DNA of 64,000 nucleotides from Bog-257 sp963805985. Its GTDB lineage: Bacteria > Acidobacteriota > Terriglobia > Terriglobales > Acidobacteriaceae. Below are positions 20,191-29,061 of the stretch, piece after piece. Below the pieces are notes generated by a model that worked only from the letters and a program-made list of their open reading frames with translations, searched no databases and was not told the origin of the DNA. A program made the position numbers and the translations under genes. Each line of letters opens with the position of its first letter. The stretch's first letter is position 1. The DNA is taken from assembly GCA_963805985.1 (NCBI GenBank), contig CAWDWG010000008.1:662962-726961 (forward strand). The letters are read 5' to 3'.

Positions 20191-20907
20191 CTAGTTCAAA
20201 CCTGCAGCTCGCCCTTCTTCCGCCGGCGCATTGATTCCGGGAATCGACACGCTGCTGCGAATGTCCGCCTGCTGCCGCAGGTTATGCAGCCACGCGTCGA
20301 GCAGTTCGTCGATGTGCTGCTCCGTCAGCAGCTCTCGAATTCTGGAATCGACTTCGTCCAGCGGAATTGCTTTCCCGCCGTTCTGCTGCAAGTCCGGCAG
20401 CAACCGGTTCTTGTAGTACGACTCAACGTCTTCCGGATCGATGTGTACATTGGGGCGCAGGCGTACTTCCACGAAGTTCATCACTTGCACTTCCGCCCGC
20501 AGATGGTCCTTCAGTATCTCCTCGCTCAACCCGTAACTGGCCAGCAGATGCTGCCACGCAGCGTCATCGCGCCCGCCGGGCACTTGCGCGCGCAGCTTGG
20601 TCACGTCCTGCTGCAACTGCTCTTCCGATGGCTGCATGTAGCTGACATCGCCCATCTGAGCGCGCAACAGTTGACGGTCGATCAGGTGCTGTAAGGCGAG
20701 AACGCGATCCGCCGAGGTCAACTGGTCCAGCGGCTTCTGCTGCATGAACGCCTCGAACGCGGTAGCTTGATTCCAATCGCTGCGCAGAATGGGCTGGCGA
20801 TTGACGCTGGCCACTACGCCGTCGATTACTTCACCGGCAAACACCGGCACAACTGCTGTCAGCAACAGCAACATCGCGCAACTTGTGAATTGCAAAACTC
20901 GTTTCAT
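20191..20907 (-). CDS. SurA-like periplasmic chaperone (N-terminal domain only)
   Basis: 238 residues with a signal peptide ('FTSCAMLLLLTAVVPVFA') and a SurA N-terminal domain: 'VIDGVVASVNRQPILRSDWNQA', then 'ALQHLIDRQLLRAQM' and 'YGLSEEILKDHLRAEVQVMNFVEVRLRPNV'. There is no parvulin PPIase domain, so it would act as a holdase rather than an isomerase. Its ATG (20907-20905) overlaps the stop of the upstream BamA/TamA-like gene by one base (TAATG), so it is translationally coupled. Placed between the barrel and tamB, it probably serves the same outer-membrane assembly route. Confidence 0.8.
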   Translation of the reverse strand: MKRVLQFTSCAMLLLLTAVVPVFAGEVIDGVVASVNRQPILRSDWNQATAFEAFMQQKPLDQLTSADRVLALQHLIDRQLLRAQMGDVSYMQPSEEQLQQDVTKLRAQVPGGRDDAAWQHLLASYGLSEEILKDHLRAEVQVMNFVEVRLRPNVHIDPEDVESYYKNRLLPDLQQNGGKAIPLDEVDSRIRELLTEQHIDELLDAWLHNLRQQADIRSSVSIPGINAPAEEGRAAGLN

Positions 20908-23900
20908 TAGAAAGTTTGTCCAATACTGAAATAAACGTTGATGCGCCGTAACGAATACGCCTGCCCCACTTCTTGCACCGGATAGCGCGTGGGATTGATT
21001 GCGTATCCCAGATCGAAGCGCACCGGTCCCACCGGAGTCTTATAGCGAATGCCCATGCCGACGGCTTGGGAGTTGTAACTGAAGTTGCACTCGGTCTTGC
21101 TGCTCGCCGACACGCACGGCGCAATCGACGGCTGATTAAACGTCACCATGCCGCTGATGATGTGATTGGCGGTGTCGAAGACGTTGCCCATGTCATGAAA
21201 GAACACGAAGCCCAGGTTGTCGCCCACATACGGCAACAACACCGGAGGCGTGCGAATCTCCAGATTGTTGACGAACAGTCCCTGCCCACCGATGGGGTAA
21301 CCCGTTGCCTGGTCACGCGGGCCGGCCTGATTGATCGAGAAGCTGCGCAGCGAATTGCTGCCGCCGGCGAAGAACAGCTCCGGAAGCGGAATTTGCGTGT
21401 TCTCAACCGGAATCGAATTTGGCGGCAGCTTGCTCAAATCCAGAAAATCGTTCGTGCCAAACGGCTTCTCGATGCCGATCTGTGTCCTGCGCGCGAAAAC
21501 CCAGTGCCGGCCGAAGGAGTAGTAGGTCGAGTTATCCAGCAGCACGCGGGCGAAGTTTGTCTGCGAACCCAAAGCGCTGGTCGCGACTCCAAGGTTTAGC
21601 GCTCCGTAGGAGCCTTTGGTCGGGTTGATGGGATCGTCGCGCCGATCACGCACAGCGGTAAACGTAGGCATCGCGATAAACACGGGGTTGGAATAAAGGG
21701 AAATATAAGTGGGATCGATGACCAGGCTGTTGGGGTCGATGGCCACGCGCTGAAACGTCAGTCCATAAAGAAAAGTCGTGTAGCGATTAAAGCGCTGCTC
21801 GGCCTGCACTGCGCCTTCCAGGCGCTCCGACGCGAAGGTATTCACATCGGCCGTGTTGTCATACAAGCCGCTGACGATGATGCGCCAGTTCTCGCGATGG
21901 AACAGCCGCGGCGCATCGTACGTCACCAGTCCACGGCGCGTCAGCAGGCCGATGCGGCCGCGAATGCTGAAGGTCTGGTCCTTGCCGAACATGTTCAGGC
22001 GCGTGATCTCCAGCACGCCGTTCGGACTCACACCGGTTGCGCCCTGTGGATTGTTGGTGGTGGGAATATTGCCGGTGGCGAACTCGATGCCGCCGCCGTA
22101 GCGGAAGGTCCACCGCTTGGCTTCGGTGACATTGAAGAGCACGTCCTTCGTCGGCTCCAGACCCTCGGGGTTCTGCACCGCCATATTGACTTCGTTGAAC
22201 AAGCCCAGCGAATAGAGCCGGCGCTGCGATGCCACCATCCGGTTCTGGCTCAGGGGATCGCCACTCTGTATTCTCATCTGCCGATTCACAATGTAGGGGC
22301 GCGTATGGTTCAGCCCGGTGAGCAGTACGCGATCCACAAAGATGCGCTGCCCTTCGGTGATCTTGTAAACCACATTCATGCGCGGCGGATCGCCAGGCAC
22401 AGGCGTCGTGGAAGCTTCGAACTGCACGTTGGGAAAGCCGCGATCGTAATAGAAGTACGTCAACGAATCGCGATCGCTGGCGACGTTGGCTTCGCTGAAG
22501 GGCTGGTTGGGAATGTTGCTTACACTCTGCTGCAGCGCCTCCGCGCTGTAGGTCGCCGCGCCTTCCACCTTAAGTGCGTTGACCAGGGTTTGCGGGCCCT
22601 CGTCGATCTTGATGGCGACCTGCATTTCATTTTTCTTTCCCTGGTAGTTGTCCACCAGGCTGCCGTTCACCTGAACGTTCAGAAATCCGTTCGCCTGATA
22701 GAGGATTTTGATCTGGTTGATGTCGTCGGTGAGCAGGCGCTGGCTGAAGTGGCCGTTAGGCATCAGGACGCTGGACGGTTCAACCTGCATGCGTTCCCGG
22801 ATCGTAGCCCTGTTGAAATACTTGTTCCCTTCGACCACGATGGAAACCAGCTTATGGCGAATCCCCGGATCGACGGTGTAGACAATATTCAGGTGGTTCT
22901 GTTCCTCGACGGAATGGCGCTGGTAGTCAACGGTCGCGTCAAAGTACCCTTTCGTTTGCAGGTAATCGCGCAGGTTGCGGCGGCCTTCGTTCAACAGGTC
23001 GTCGTCAACCGAATTTTCCTGATACACCGGGACCAGTTTCTGCAGCTGGCTCTTGCTGATTCCCCCGCCTTCCGTCGTGATACTGACCGTAGGGCCCTCA
23101 TCGACTTCAAAGGTGTAATCCAGGCGGTTGGTCTCGGGACGATATTGCCGGCCAACCAGCGAGACCTGCGCCTCAAGATGCGCGTTCTTCTGATAGCGTT
23201 TGCGCATGCGCTCCAGCGCCCGGGTCACATGCTGCGCATTCACCTTTTTGCCGGCCTGGAGCTTGGTGAGGCTGCGAACCTGCTCCGGCGCGATGCCAGG
23301 GTCTCCCTTGATTGTGACCTCGCCCACCAGAGCCAGTGGGCCAGGCGTGGCGTGGAAGTGAATCCCCATCTGGCTGTCCTGGGGGTTAGGATCGAGCGTG
23401 TAGGTGATCGCCGCCTCGTAGTAACCGTTGTCGGCGAAGATCTTCTTCATGCGGTCGATCGAGCCGACAACTTTTTCTTCGCTGAAAACGTCGCCCAGAT
23501 CGATCTGGCTGGAGGCGATCAACTGGTGCGGCTTGGGATCGGTCTTCTGCGGAGTGCCATCGACACTGACCACGCCATTGAAGAAGTTCTCGGTGACATC
23601 AAAAACCAGGGTCAGTCCTCCGCCCGCATTGCGATCGGCTTCCACATTCAGCGTGGCAAAACGTCCGGTGGCATAGAGCGTCTTGATGCTGGCGCGCAGC
23701 TTCTCGGCATCGAGTGGCTCGCCCGTCTTCTGCACGATCAGAGTTCGCAAGGTCGTCGTGTCGGCGTTGGTGACGCCCCGGAATTCGATGTTGGCTACGG
23801 TCTGGCCTTCGTACTTGGCGAGTGGGCTGCTCTGGGCGGGAGTCGACTGTGCCGGAGTGGACGACGGGGGTTGGGACTGCGCCTGCGCCGGCGAGGCGGC

Positions 23901-23954
23901 GAGCGCGCAGAAGACAACAAACATGCACAACGATGGCGTGATCGGCGTCCTCAA
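20907..23954 (-). CDS. BamA/TamA-family outer-membrane protein (Omp85) with POTRA domains
   Basis: 1,015 residues. After a signal peptide ('MFVVFCALAASPAQAQ') and a Pro/Ser/Gln linker come several POTRA domains ('VANIEFRGVTNADTTTLRTLI', 'RTLIVQKTGEPLDAEKL', 'HKLVSIVVEGNKYFNRATIRERM', 'QRIFVDRVLLTGLNHTRPYIVNRQM'). The last 350 residues form an Omp85 barrel ending in a terminal Phe ('YFSIGQTF'), as outer-membrane barrels usually do. The loop-6 motif reads LRSF where BamA has VRGF. The start is TTG at 23954 with AAGGG upstream. Being in an operon with tamB argues for a TamA role, though length and POTRA number are more BamA-like; this cannot be settled here. Confidence 0.88.
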   Translation of the reverse strand: MRTPITPSLCMFVVFCALAASPAQAQSQPPSSTPAQSTPAQSSPLAKYEGQTVANIEFRGVTNADTTTLRTLIVQKTGEPLDAEKLRASIKTLYATGRFATLNVEADRNAGGGLTLVFDVTENFFNGVVSVDGTPQKTDPKPHQLIASSQIDLGDVFSEEKVVGSIDRMKKIFADNGYYEAAITYTLDPNPQDSQMGIHFHATPGPLALVGEVTIKGDPGIAPEQVRSLTKLQAGKKVNAQHVTRALERMRKRYQKNAHLEAQVSLVGRQYRPETNRLDYTFEVDEGPTVSITTEGGGISKSQLQKLVPVYQENSVDDDLLNEGRRNLRDYLQTKGYFDATVDYQRHSVEEQNHLNIVYTVDPGIRHKLVSIVVEGNKYFNRATIRERMQVEPSSVLMPNGHFSQRLLTDDINQIKILYQANGFLNVQVNGSLVDNYQGKKNEMQVAIKIDEGPQTLVNALKVEGAATYSAEALQQSVSNIPNQPFSEANVASDRDSLTYFYYDRGFPNVQFEASTTPVPGDPPRMNVVYKITEGQRIFVDRVLLTGLNHTRPYIVNRQMRIQSGDPLSQNRMVASQRRLYSLGLFNEVNMAVQNPEGLEPTKDVLFNVTEAKRWTFRYGGGIEFATGNIPTTNNPQGATGVSPNGVLEITRLNMFGKDQTFSIRGRIGLLTRRGLVTYDAPRLFHRENWRIIVSGLYDNTADVNTFASERLEGAVQAEQRFNRYTTFLYGLTFQRVAIDPNSLVIDPTYISLYSNPVFIAMPTFTAVRDRRDDPINPTKGSYGALNLGVATSALGSQTNFARVLLDNSTYYSFGRHWVFARRTQIGIEKPFGTNDFLDLSKLPPNSIPVENTQIPLPELFFAGGSNSLRSFSINQAGPRDQATGYPIGGQGLFVNNLEIRTPPVLLPYVGDNLGFVFFHDMGNVFDTANHIISGMVTFNQPSIAPCVSASSKTECNFSYNSQAVGMGIRYKTPVGPVRFDLGYAINPTRYPVQEVGQAYSLRRINVYFSIGQTF

Positions 23955-24141
23955 ACTCTGCCCTTCAGCACACCCACTGCCTGCCGGATGTCATTACGGC
24001 GATTCTGGCAGGTAGACCCTGCGCACTAGCGTCCAAAACGTCGTGCAACCTCGGAAACCGTTCCGTTACCTCGGCCTGGGAAGGCTTGTCTGCTGTGGAG
24101 TACCTATAATAAATGGTGCAGGCCTTTCCCCGATAAGGTAC

Positions 24142-25176
24142 GTGCCCGAGGTTAGGACGTTGGAATTCAAGGAGCGCTACTCCCGCCAGGTTCTTTTTCA
24201 GCCAATTGGCGAAGAGGGACAGCAGAAATTAGCCAAAGCGCGGATAGCCGTGGTGGGCTGCGGCGCTACCGGTTCGGCTTTGTTGTCGTTGCTGGCGAGG
24301 GCGGGGGTGGGATACCTTCGCGTCATCGATCGCGACTACGTTGAGCCCAGCAATCTGCAGCGCCAGGTGCTCTTCGACGAAGCCGACGCCGCCGAGTCGC
24401 TGCCCAAGGCGATCGCCGCGGCCCGCAAGGTGAAGGCCTTCAACTCCGAGATAACTGTCGAGCCGCATGCTGCCGATCTGACGCCGGACAACGTCGAGGA
24501 TCTTCTCAGCGACGTGGAGATCGTCCTCGATGGCACCGACAATTTCGAGACGCGCTACCTGATCAACGATTTCGCGGTCAGCCGCACCTTGCCGTGGATC
24601 TACGCCGCCGGCGTCGCCAGCTATGCGGTCACCATGACGATCCTGCCCGGCGAGACCGCCTGCCTGGCGTGCATCTTTCCCGACTCGCCGCGCGGCATCG
24701 TGGAAACCTGCGACACGTCGGGAATTCTGAACTCGGCGGTTAATTTCGTGGCATCGATCGCCGCGACCGAGGCGATGAAGCTAGTCGTCGGCGCACGCGA
24801 CAAGATTCGCCGTACTCTGCTGTCCTATGACGTGTGGGCCAACGACTATGCCTCAGTGAATACCGACAAGCCTCGTCCCGGCTGCCGCGCTTGCCAGGAG
24901 CAGGATTTCGTTCATCTCGCCGGCGAAGGACGGCCGCATATTTCCCTGTGCGGGCGCAATTCCGTCCAGATTCACGAGCGCGAGCGGCCTATCGATTTTG
25001 CCGAGATCACCCGGCGGTTGTCGCCGCACGGCGATGTCCGGCACAACGAATTCATTTTGAAGTTTTGGCACGATCCGTACGAGATGACCTTGTTCCCCGA
25101 CGGCCGGGCGATCATCAAAGGGACAACCGACACAGCCATCGCCCGCAGCCTCTATGCGCGCTACGTGGGGTCGTAA
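24142..25176 (+). CDS. ThiF/MoeB/HesA-family E1-like adenylyltransferase
   Basis: Activates the C-terminus of a ubiquitin-like sulfur carrier (ThiS, MoaD or similar) with ATP. The Rossmann motif is 'VVGCGATGSALLSLLARAGVG', followed by 'IDRDYVEPSNLQRQVLF', the Arg/Asp segment 'LDGTDNFETRYLINDF', and two Cys pairs for structural zinc (CLAC and CRAC). A C-terminal 80-residue domain with 'LSPHGDVRHNEFILKFWHDPYEMTLFPDGRAIIKGT' is typical of a MoeB-like subgroup. The frame is open from a GTG at 24043, but the fold begins at 'LEFKERYSRQVLF'. I chose GTG 24142 (AAGG just upstream); TTG 24160 is also possible. No carrier protein gene is adjacent. Confidence 0.85.
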   Translation: MPEVRTLEFKERYSRQVLFQPIGEEGQQKLAKARIAVVGCGATGSALLSLLARAGVGYLRVIDRDYVEPSNLQRQVLFDEADAAESLPKAIAAARKVKAFNSEITVEPHAADLTPDNVEDLLSDVEIVLDGTDNFETRYLINDFAVSRTLPWIYAAGVASYAVTMTILPGETACLACIFPDSPRGIVETCDTSGILNSAVNFVASIAATEAMKLVVGARDKIRRTLLSYDVWANDYASVNTDKPRPGCRACQEQDFVHLAGEGRPHISLCGRNSVQIHERERPIDFAEITRRLSPHGDVRHNEFILKFWHDPYEMTLFPDGRAIIKGTTDTAIARSLYARYVGS

Positions 25177-25379
25177 CACCGGAGATTAGCGCGCACAGGA
25201 GTGCCTGCCTTACGAACTCGACTCCGGATGGGCGCGATAAGGTCATATTTTTCGCTCGCCGGCCAGTGCTACTTTTGCATGCGGTCCGTCAAACCAGCGA
25301 GAAGTCATGTCGAAAACCGGTATCGGAGATCGTTACCCTGGAACGTTACTATAGAGGCTAGCCCCCGGATGGCCACCAT

Positions 25380-27137
25380 ATGACGCATCGTTTCCGCCTA
25401 GAGTTGGTGCTCTCACTCCTGCTGTGCTCACTTGTCACCACAATCTGCGCTGCGCAATCCATCAGCAGCACCGACCCCTGGACCGGTGGCTCGGCGTCAG
25501 GCGCTACCGGTATGCAGCCCATGTCGCCTCCGCCTCCCGACACCAGACATAACGACGGTAACGACAAGCTGCTCCAATTCAAGTCGGAGACTACGCTGAT
25601 TCAGGTTCCGGTCGTGGTCACGGATCGGTCGGGCAGTCATGTTCATGGCTTGACCAAAGCCGACTTCACCATCCTGGAGAACGGCAAGGTGCAAAAGATC
25701 GCCACTCTGGAAGAAATCGTTCCAGCCGCGGCGAATAATACTCCTATCGCCGGCAATCCCGGCGGCGTCTTCTCGAACATGACTCCCGATGAGAGCAAGC
25801 CGCGCTCGCTGACCGTTCTCCTGCTCGATGAGGTGAACACCGCGTTTCTCGATCAGTCCTACGGGCGGAAGCAGCTGGTGAAATACCTGGCCAATCATCT
25901 CGACTCATCGCAACCGACCGGGCTTATGGTGCTGACCAGCAAAGGCGTATCGGTGCTTAGCCCGCTCGACTCCGATCCGGCAACGCTGATCACCGCGCTG
26001 AAGAAGGCTTCGGGCAAGACTTCTGACATGGAGACCTACGACAACGACGCCAAGGCCGTCGCCGCCGGACAAGCGCAATTCAGCGCCCTGGGAGGCATTC
26101 GCCCCGGCGATTCTCCGGAGAACAGAATTCGCGCTTTTATGATGGCCGAGAATGCGACGACCGCTACCAACATTCAGGCGCGGGCGGTGGAGACAACGCT
26201 GCGCGGTTTGCTGTCGATCGCGCTGTCGCTGAGCGGCATACCAGGCCGCAAGTCGCTGGTCTGGGTGACGGGCAGCTTCCCGTTCGATCTCGACAACTTC
26301 GGCGCGATGCCCGCAGATCCCAATATGCGCGCGCTGTACGAGCGGACCCTCAACGCCTTGAACGACGCGCAGGTGTCGATGTACCCGGTGGATGCTCGCG
26401 GCTTGTTATCGGATCCGACGTTTGCCGGCGACAGTATGGGCTCGCTGCTCGGGCCCGGCACTTCCGATGCACTGCGCCAGTCCACCATTACCAGCCTGAA
26501 GAATATTGCCGCGATGACCGGCGGCATTGCCTACTACAACAGCAACGATCTGGCCGGCGCGTTTGGCCGCGCCGCGCAGGATTCCTCTTCCTACTATTCC
26601 CTCACCTATTACATGGATCGCCACAACACCAAGCCGGGATGGCGAAAGCTGCAGGTCGAGGTTCCGCGCAAAGATACGGAAGTCCGGGCGCGCGCGGGAT
26701 ATCTGATCACGGACCTGGCCGTCAATCCCGAACGGACCCACAAGGCCGACGTAGAGTTTGCCCTGATCTCGCCCTTTGAAAGCACCGGAATCCCGATCAC
26801 CTCACAGTGGCAAGGTTTGTTGGCCGATGGCACGAAGCGCAAGGTCGGCTTTGTATTGCATGTCCCCGCTACCAACGTCGTCGACGAAGCTGACAAGAAT
26901 CGCATCGATGTCGAGTTTGTTGCGCAAGCCACCAATAACGGCGTGCCGGCCGGAACCGTATCGCAGACGATAAAGGGACTCATCGTACCGGATACGTTGG
27001 CGAAGCTAAAGGCCGACGGAGTTGTCTACAACAACGTCCTCAGCCTTGCTCCGGGCGATTATCAGGTAAGGTTCGTTGTCCGCGACAACCTGAATGGGAA
27101 GCTCGGCAGCGTGATCGTGCCGCTGACGGTGAACTAG
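25380..27137 (+). CDS. VWFA-related secreted protein (acidobacterial TIGR03436 type)
   Basis: 585 residues with a signal peptide ('LELVLSLLLCSLVTTICAAQ'). An N-terminal 'LIQVPVVVTDRSGSHVHGLTKADFTILENGKVQKI' segment is the hallmark of the acidobacterial VWFA-related family. A von Willebrand A-like domain follows (about 140-415: 'LTVLLLDEVNTAFLDQSYGRKQLVKYL', 'GLLSIALSLSGIPGRKSLVWVTGSFPF', 'GGIAYYNSNDLAGAF'), and a beta-rich C-terminal domain ends the protein. The metal-site DxSxS is not canonical (DEVNT). These proteins are secreted, common in acidobacteria and of unknown role. ATG at 25380. It stands alone; a hairpin follows 15 bp after the stop. Confidence 0.85.
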   Translation: MTHRFRLELVLSLLLCSLVTTICAAQSISSTDPWTGGSASGATGMQPMSPPPPDTRHNDGNDKLLQFKSETTLIQVPVVVTDRSGSHVHGLTKADFTILENGKVQKIATLEEIVPAAANNTPIAGNPGGVFSNMTPDESKPRSLTVLLLDEVNTAFLDQSYGRKQLVKYLANHLDSSQPTGLMVLTSKGVSVLSPLDSDPATLITALKKASGKTSDMETYDNDAKAVAAGQAQFSALGGIRPGDSPENRIRAFMMAENATTATNIQARAVETTLRGLLSIALSLSGIPGRKSLVWVTGSFPFDLDNFGAMPADPNMRALYERTLNALNDAQVSMYPVDARGLLSDPTFAGDSMGSLLGPGTSDALRQSTITSLKNIAAMTGGIAYYNSNDLAGAFGRAAQDSSSYYSLTYYMDRHNTKPGWRKLQVEVPRKDTEVRARAGYLITDLAVNPERTHKADVEFALISPFESTGIPITSQWQGLLADGTKRKVGFVLHVPATNVVDEADKNRIDVEFVAQATNNGVPAGTVSQTIKGLIVPDTLAKLKADGVVYNNVLSLAPGDYQVRFVVRDNLNGKLGSVIVPLTVN

Positions 27138-27151
27138 CAGGACCGGGTAGT

Positions 27152-27169
27152 GCTGGCCTTAAGGCCAGC
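27152..27169. terminator. Hairpin after the VWFA gene
   Basis: GCTGGCC (27152-27158), loop TTAA, GGCCAGC (27163-27169), a perfect 7-bp stem. A T-rich run (27180-27188, TTTATTATT-like) comes 10 nt later. It begins 15 bp past the stop at 27137, so it is a plausible terminator. Confidence 0.45.
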
Positions 27170-27189
27170 GTCCAGGCCTCTTTATTATT

Positions 27190-27228
27190 GTCATCCCGAG
27201 GAGGACTTCAGTCCGACGAGGGATCTGC
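27190..27228. repeat. 'TCATCCCGAG...CGAGGGATCTGC' intergenic repeat
   Basis: The ends TCATCCCGAG and CGAGGGATCTGC belong to the same family as sequence found, in reverse, inside smc (from 49603) and in the 5' part of hpnC (58081-58108). Here it is intergenic. A GGACT...AGTCC hairpin lies in the middle. Confidence 0.5.
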
Positions 27229-27319
27229 GTTTCGACTTTGGTAGCAGCGTATTCAGTCGTGCTGATCGCTGCTTCTTTCGTCCGTGATCCAACGAAATCC
27301 ACAATTCCTGGGCAGGATG

Positions 27320-28141
27320 CTACCCGACCGTCAGTGTCAGCGCGGGCAGCGGCAAGCCTTCGACCTCGACCGTCCAGGCATCGCCTGGCTTAGCCAGGTG
27401 GCCGGCGGTCAACGTTCCGGAGCTTACAAGTTCTCCCGCGCTCAGCGGTTCCTTGGGAGAGCGGCGCAGGATCGCGGTACCGAGTTCGGCCAGGCATGCG
27501 GCCGGACTGCCCAGACAGTTCTTGCCGGATCCTTCTTCCACAAATTCCCCACTCTTCGAGACGCGCACTTTGAAGCGGGGTAGATTCTCAACGAGGGTGG
27601 GAATGAGGTCAGATGTTATCGGAACTCGCTCGCCGATGGCCAGTCCCACGTGGAGCCCGAAGTACGCGACAAAATCGCTGGGCGTAAATTTCCAGTCGGG
27701 AAACGGGCAATCGATGATTTCGAACCCGATCGCCAGCCAGTCGCAGTGTTCGAGTGCGGCCGCAGCATCCAGTCCTTCGGGGGTAATTGTCTTTTTCAGA
27801 CCGAAGACAATCTCGGGCTCAACCTTCAAGGAGTGGAGATGGGCAATCGGTACCGATACCGAGTTATCGTCGCTGTAGTAGATGGTATCGTCGTACATAG
27901 CACCCCAAACCAGCGTCTGCAGCTTGAAGACTCGCCACATGGCCTTGTTCGCGTATCCAGCCTTGCGGCCGGATGGTTTCGCGCCCTTCGCCTGGCGTCC
28001 GCGTCTGAGAATGGCTTCTACAGCGTACGCGGCGTCCAGATCGAATCCGGGCCGCGCCGACGGCAACGTCGCAATTCCCTGCCCCGTCTCATACGCCGAC
28101 ATCAGTTCCTGCGCTAATATCTCGATCTGATCTTGCTCCAT
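27320..28141 (-). CDS. FAH-family 2-keto-4-pentenoate hydratase-like enzyme
   Basis: 273 residues of the fumarylacetoacetate hydrolase superfamily, hydratase branch (MhpD / HpaH type), which adds water to 2-hydroxydienoates from aromatic ring cleavage. Visible are 'GRKAGYANKAMWRVF', the metal-binding acidic motif 'KVEPEIVFGLKK' with EPE, 'AIGFEIIDCPFPDWKFTPSDFVAYFGLHVGLAIGE', and the terminal 'GDAWTVEVEGLPLPALTLTV'. ATG at 28141 with GGGGAAC upstream. No other ring-cleavage gene lies nearby, so the true substrate is open; decarboxylase activity is a known alternative in this family. Confidence 0.8.
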   Translation of the reverse strand: MEQDQIEILAQELMSAYETGQGIATLPSARPGFDLDAAYAVEAILRRGRQAKGAKPSGRKAGYANKAMWRVFKLQTLVWGAMYDDTIYYSDDNSVSVPIAHLHSLKVEPEIVFGLKKTITPEGLDAAAALEHCDWLAIGFEIIDCPFPDWKFTPSDFVAYFGLHVGLAIGERVPITSDLIPTLVENLPRFKVRVSKSGEFVEEGSGKNCLGSPAACLAELGTAILRRSPKEPLSAGELVSSGTLTAGHLAKPGDAWTVEVEGLPLPALTLTVG

Positions 28142-28227
28142 AGGATTGTTCCCCTTGGTTTTGTAATCGCAACGATCGCGCGTTTGAGGTACTGGGTCAG
28201 TTTGAACTTCACTCGCTCACCCATGCC

Positions 28228-28370
28228 GGGTGGAGCACGCCTTGAGGCGTGCATATCGCCGCCTCGACTCAACACGCGCTTTAGCGCCTGAGGTAAATCC
28301 ACCTTACCTCAGCGGCTGAAGCCGGGACAGCGGCGGATCTCAACTGCACGCCTGAAGGCGTGCTCCACCC
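28228..28370. repeat. 143-bp intergenic repeat with 14-bp terminal inverted repeats, copy 2
   Basis: GGGTGGAGCACGCC at 28228-28241 and GGCGTGCTCCACCC at 28357-28370 are the same terminal inverted repeats as in copy 1 (599-747). The internal segments 'GCGCTTTAGCGCCTGAGGTAA' (in part) and 'CAGCGGCTGAAGCCGG' keep the same order. It fills much of the gap 28142-28518. Confidence 0.75.
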
Positions 28371-28471
28371 AACTAAGCGGAATCTCAAACCTTAGCCTGT
28401 ACCGGTTTGTCCAGCGCTGGTTGAAACAGGGAGATGGTAATTTACAATCATCAACCACACCAAGTTGCTTG

Positions 28472-28489
28472 ATCACGTTGCAACGTGAT
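28472..28489. promoter_or_regulatory. 18-bp perfect palindrome, candidate operator
   Basis: ATCACGTTGCAACGTGAT at 28472-28489, symmetric about its centre with no spacer, 30 bp upstream of the ATG of the NTF2-like gene at 28519. A hairpin with zero loop is unlikely, so a protein-binding site is the better reading. Its core GTTGCAAC is shared with the palindrome at 36878-36893. Confidence 0.45.
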
Positions 28490-28518
28490 TGTATTTTTCG
28501 ATTCCGTATGGAGAAACG

Positions 28519-29007
28519 ATGCGTCGTTATTGTGTCTGGATGAGCGTAGTGGCGTTGATTGCAACCTCGGTTGCGCAACAAGCGGCAACGCCGCCGAAAC
28601 CCGGCGACATGGCGCCGATCGGATCTGTCTCCACCGACCCAGCAGTCAAAGCCATGTTTGAAGCGAAGGTCAAAGCCGAGTGGGAGGCGGTGAAGACCAG
28701 GGACAAGAAGGCTTATGGCGCTCTGCTCGCCGACGACTACCAGGGTGTGGCCGTGGACCTCCGAGGCGAGCGCAATAAGATTCAAAGCATCAATGACCTT
28801 GCCGATCAGAATTCCTTCAACTACACGGTGGAGCGGGTCAAAGTTCTTCCGCTGGGCGACAACGCAGCATTCGTCATCTACGACGTGACCCTGCAGTTTC
28901 CGCCCAAGGCGCAGCTGCGCTTCTCACGCGTTTATGTTGGCGAAGTATGGGTGAAGAGATCGGGAGAATGGCAGTTGCTGCACTACCAGGAAACGCACGT
29001 CAAGTGA
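28519..29007 (+). CDS. Secreted NTF2-like (DUF4440-type) protein
   Basis: 162 residues. The signal peptide ('YCVWMSVVALIATSVAQQ') follows the ATG at 28519, which has GGAG 8 bp upstream; the frame opens earlier at 28489 within the palindrome. The rest is a cystatin-like NTF2 fold: an N-terminal helix 'FEAKVKAEWEAVKTRDKKAYGALLADDYQGVAVD' and the strand pattern 'AAFVIYDVTLQF...VYVGEVWVKRSGEWQLLHYQETHV', which matches DUF4440/SnoaL-like proteins. Their roles vary and cannot be read here. Confidence 0.75.
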   Translation: MRRYCVWMSVVALIATSVAQQAATPPKPGDMAPIGSVSTDPAVKAMFEAKVKAEWEAVKTRDKKAYGALLADDYQGVAVDLRGERNKIQSINDLADQNSFNYTVERVKVLPLGDNAAFVIYDVTLQFPPKAQLRFSRVYVGEVWVKRSGEWQLLHYQETHVK

Positions 29008-29061
29008 GCCCAGGCTGAGTTCTCAATTAGCCCTGAGCAAGAACAGTCTCCGCTGACTCTC

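Noticed and set aside
21897..24029. 710-codon plus-strand open frame opposite the BamA/TamA-like gene
   Set aside because: It lies fully antisense to a gene with clear POTRA and barrel motifs; its product is Arg/His/Ala-rich without motifs. Long antisense frames are expected at this GC content.
28228..28370. Riboswitch or structured leader for the NTF2-like gene
   Set aside because: The element also occurs at 599-747 before an unrelated gene and has terminal inverted repeats, so a dispersed repeat is the simpler reading.
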